A DNA stretch of 6,770 bases from Firmicutes bacterium UBA5500. Its GTDB lineage: Bacteria; Bacillota; UBA994; UBA5500. Below the pieces are notes generated by a model. It did no database searches. It was given only the letters and a program-made list of their open reading frames with translations, and was not told where the DNA came from. The position numbers and the translations under genes are program-made. Positions 5,668-6,770 of this stretch are shown here, piece by piece. The stretch is from NCBI GenBank assembly GCA_002427055.1, contig DIPA01000094.1, positions 7,228 to 13,997 of the forward strand, written 5' to 3'. Each line of letters begins with the position of its first letter. The stretch's first letter is position 1.

Positions 5668-6770
5668 GTGACACAGCTTACACTTGATCTTTGTGCGGGT
5701 GCGCCGAGTGCGCAGCCGAATGCTATTCCGACATTTTGCCACCCGTCTGCTGCTACTGTGGCGCGGCGATTTCATTGTAAATTGCCTGGCTATCGACCGA
5801 CGTCGTTACACGATTTGAAAGGTTTAGCTCGTTTGGCTGGCGTGGGGAAGGTTTTGGTCAAAAATGAAGCCGAGCGCTTTGGCCTAGATGCCTTCAAAGT
5901 GTTAGGAGCTTCTTTTGCCGTGGCTAACTTGTTGGCAAGGCGGTTAGGCCTAGAAGATGATGAGCTCGATTTGGCAGTTCTAGCAGCGCGTGCCCAAGCT
6001 CAGCTAGGGCAACAGACTTTTGTCACTGCTACTGACGGGAACCATGGGCGAGCGGTTGCATGGGCGGCACAGCAATTGGGTCAGCAGGCCGTTGTTTACC
6101 TGCCGCAGGGTGCAGCCAAAAGCCGTATTGACGCTATTACTAGGCATGGCGCAAAAGCAATAGTTGTTGCCGCTAACTATGATGCCGCCGTGCTTTTGGC
6201 GGCTGAGCAGGCCGATTGTAACGGTTGGCTGTTGGTACAGGATACAGCCTGGGATGGTTATGAAGAAATTCCTGCCTGGATTATGCAGGGTTATACAACT
6301 CTAGCTGCCGAGTCGTGGGAGCAGATGCAGGAGCTGGGCCTTGAACCCACACATGTTTTTCTGCAGGCTGGAGTCGGTTCTTTAGCCGGATCACAGCTTG
6401 GTTACTGGCAAACCCAAAAGGAACTGAAGAAGCCTCCGCAGTTTGTGGTGATGGAACCCAGCAACGCCGCCTGTTTCTATTCATCTGCCCGGCAAGGCGA
6501 CAAACGGGCTCATACAGTCACCGGCGATCTGCAGACGATCATGGCCGGCCTTAGCTGCGGTCAGCCCAATCCACTGGCTTGGCCGCTCTTGCGAGATTAT
6601 GCCACTGCCTTTGTTAGCTGCCCGGATTATGTGGCAGCCTACGGTATGCGCATCCTAGGCAACCCCTGTAGCGGCGACCAACGCATAATAGCTGGCGAAT
6701 CTGGCGCTATAGGAGCCGGTGTGCTGGCACTCCTGGCTGACCCGAGGTACTCTGCTTGGCGGCAGTTACT
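5668..6770 (+). CDS. ygeX: 2,3-diaminopropionate ammonia-lyase (3' partial)
   Basis: PLP-dependent fold-type II enzyme that converts 2,3-diaminopropionate to pyruvate and two ammonia; the E. coli enzyme accepts both D and L isomers. The frame stays open to the window edge, giving 367 codons against about 398 in E. coli YgeX, so roughly 30 residues are missing. Strong family matches are GYRPT at 41-45, RFGLDAFKVLG at 70-80 with PLP lysine K77, TDGNHGRAVAWAAQQLGQ at 122-139 (D123 equals the second catalytic residue), VQDTAWDGY at 190-198, WIMQGY at 204-209, LQAGVGSLAG at 232-241, and IMAGLSCGQPNPL at 291-303. C269 and C297 align with the two cysteines that form a disulfide in the E. coli structure. 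The start is GTG. The gene diverges from the peptidase and its downstream partners lie outside the window. Confidence 0.95.
   Translation, partial: MTQLTLDLCAGAPSAQPNAIPTFCHPSAATVARRFHCKLPGYRPTSLHDLKGLARLAGVGKVLVKNEAERFGLDAFKVLGASFAVANLLARRLGLEDDELDLAVLAARAQAQLGQQTFVTATDGNHGRAVAWAAQQLGQQAVVYLPQGAAKSRIDAITRHGAKAIVVAANYDAAVLLAAEQADCNGWLLVQDTAWDGYEEIPAWIMQGYTTLAAESWEQMQELGLEPTHVFLQAGVGSLAGSQLGYWQTQKELKKPPQFVVMEPSNAACFYSSARQGDKRAHTVTGDLQTIMAGLSCGQPNPLAWPLLRDYATAFVSCPDYVAAYGMRILGNPCSGDQRIIAGESGAIGAGVLALLADPRYSAWRQL

Noticed and set aside
5661..5687. Eight-codon frame starting with ATG just ahead of ygeX.
   Set aside because: The ATG abuts the ribosome binding site with no spacer, while GTG at 5668 has ideal spacing and opens the full ygeX frame.
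5554..5775. Minus-strand open frame of 73 codons overlapping the peptidase start and the ygeX 5' end.
   Set aside because: It is antisense to the ygeX N-terminus, overlaps the peptidase ribosome binding site and start, and has a basic, low-complexity composition typical of a shadow frame.

Overview
The window looks like chromosomal DNA from an anaerobic, amino-acid-using member of the Bacillota (Clostridia-like). The grounds are strong AGGAGG-type ribosome binding sites, frequent GTG and TTG starts, an aspartokinase resembling Bacillus DapG, and roughly balanced base composition (judged by eye). No RNA genes, CRISPR arrays, insertion sequences, prophage genes or origin signals were seen. No stretch without a gene exceeds about 150 bases.

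Layout, left to right. (1) The last 30 codons of an unidentified gene run 18 bases ahead of a stand-alone aspartokinase catalytic domain that lacks the usual ACT regulatory domains. A perfect 14-bp hairpin follows. (2) A two-gene envelope operon encodes a cardiolipin synthase with two phospholipase D motifs and, 20 bases later, a lipoprotein polysaccharide deacetylase with PgaB/IcaB-like histidine spacing. (3) A consensus extended -10 promoter leads to an L-threonine 3-dehydrogenase of the short-chain dehydrogenase/epimerase type. This gene ends at a perfect 16-bp hairpin shared with the convergent gene. (4) On the minus strand lies a NAL1-like, trypsin-fold serine peptidase with an apparent His/Asp/Ser triad and no signal peptide. 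(5) Divergent from it, across about 110 bases holding an imperfect 23-bp dyad, starts a 2,3-diaminopropionate ammonia-lyase (YgeX type) that runs off the right edge.

Three genes concern amino acids: the kinase (aspartate family), threonine dehydrogenase (threonine to 2-amino-3-ketobutyrate) and diaminopropionate ammonia-lyase (to pyruvate and ammonia). They sit in separate transcription units, so a single pathway is not shown. The usual partner of threonine dehydrogenase, Kbl, is not in the window. I see no convincing new multi-gene system. The items most worth a second look are the ACT-less aspartokinase and the intracellular NAL1-like protease facing ygeX across a possible operator.
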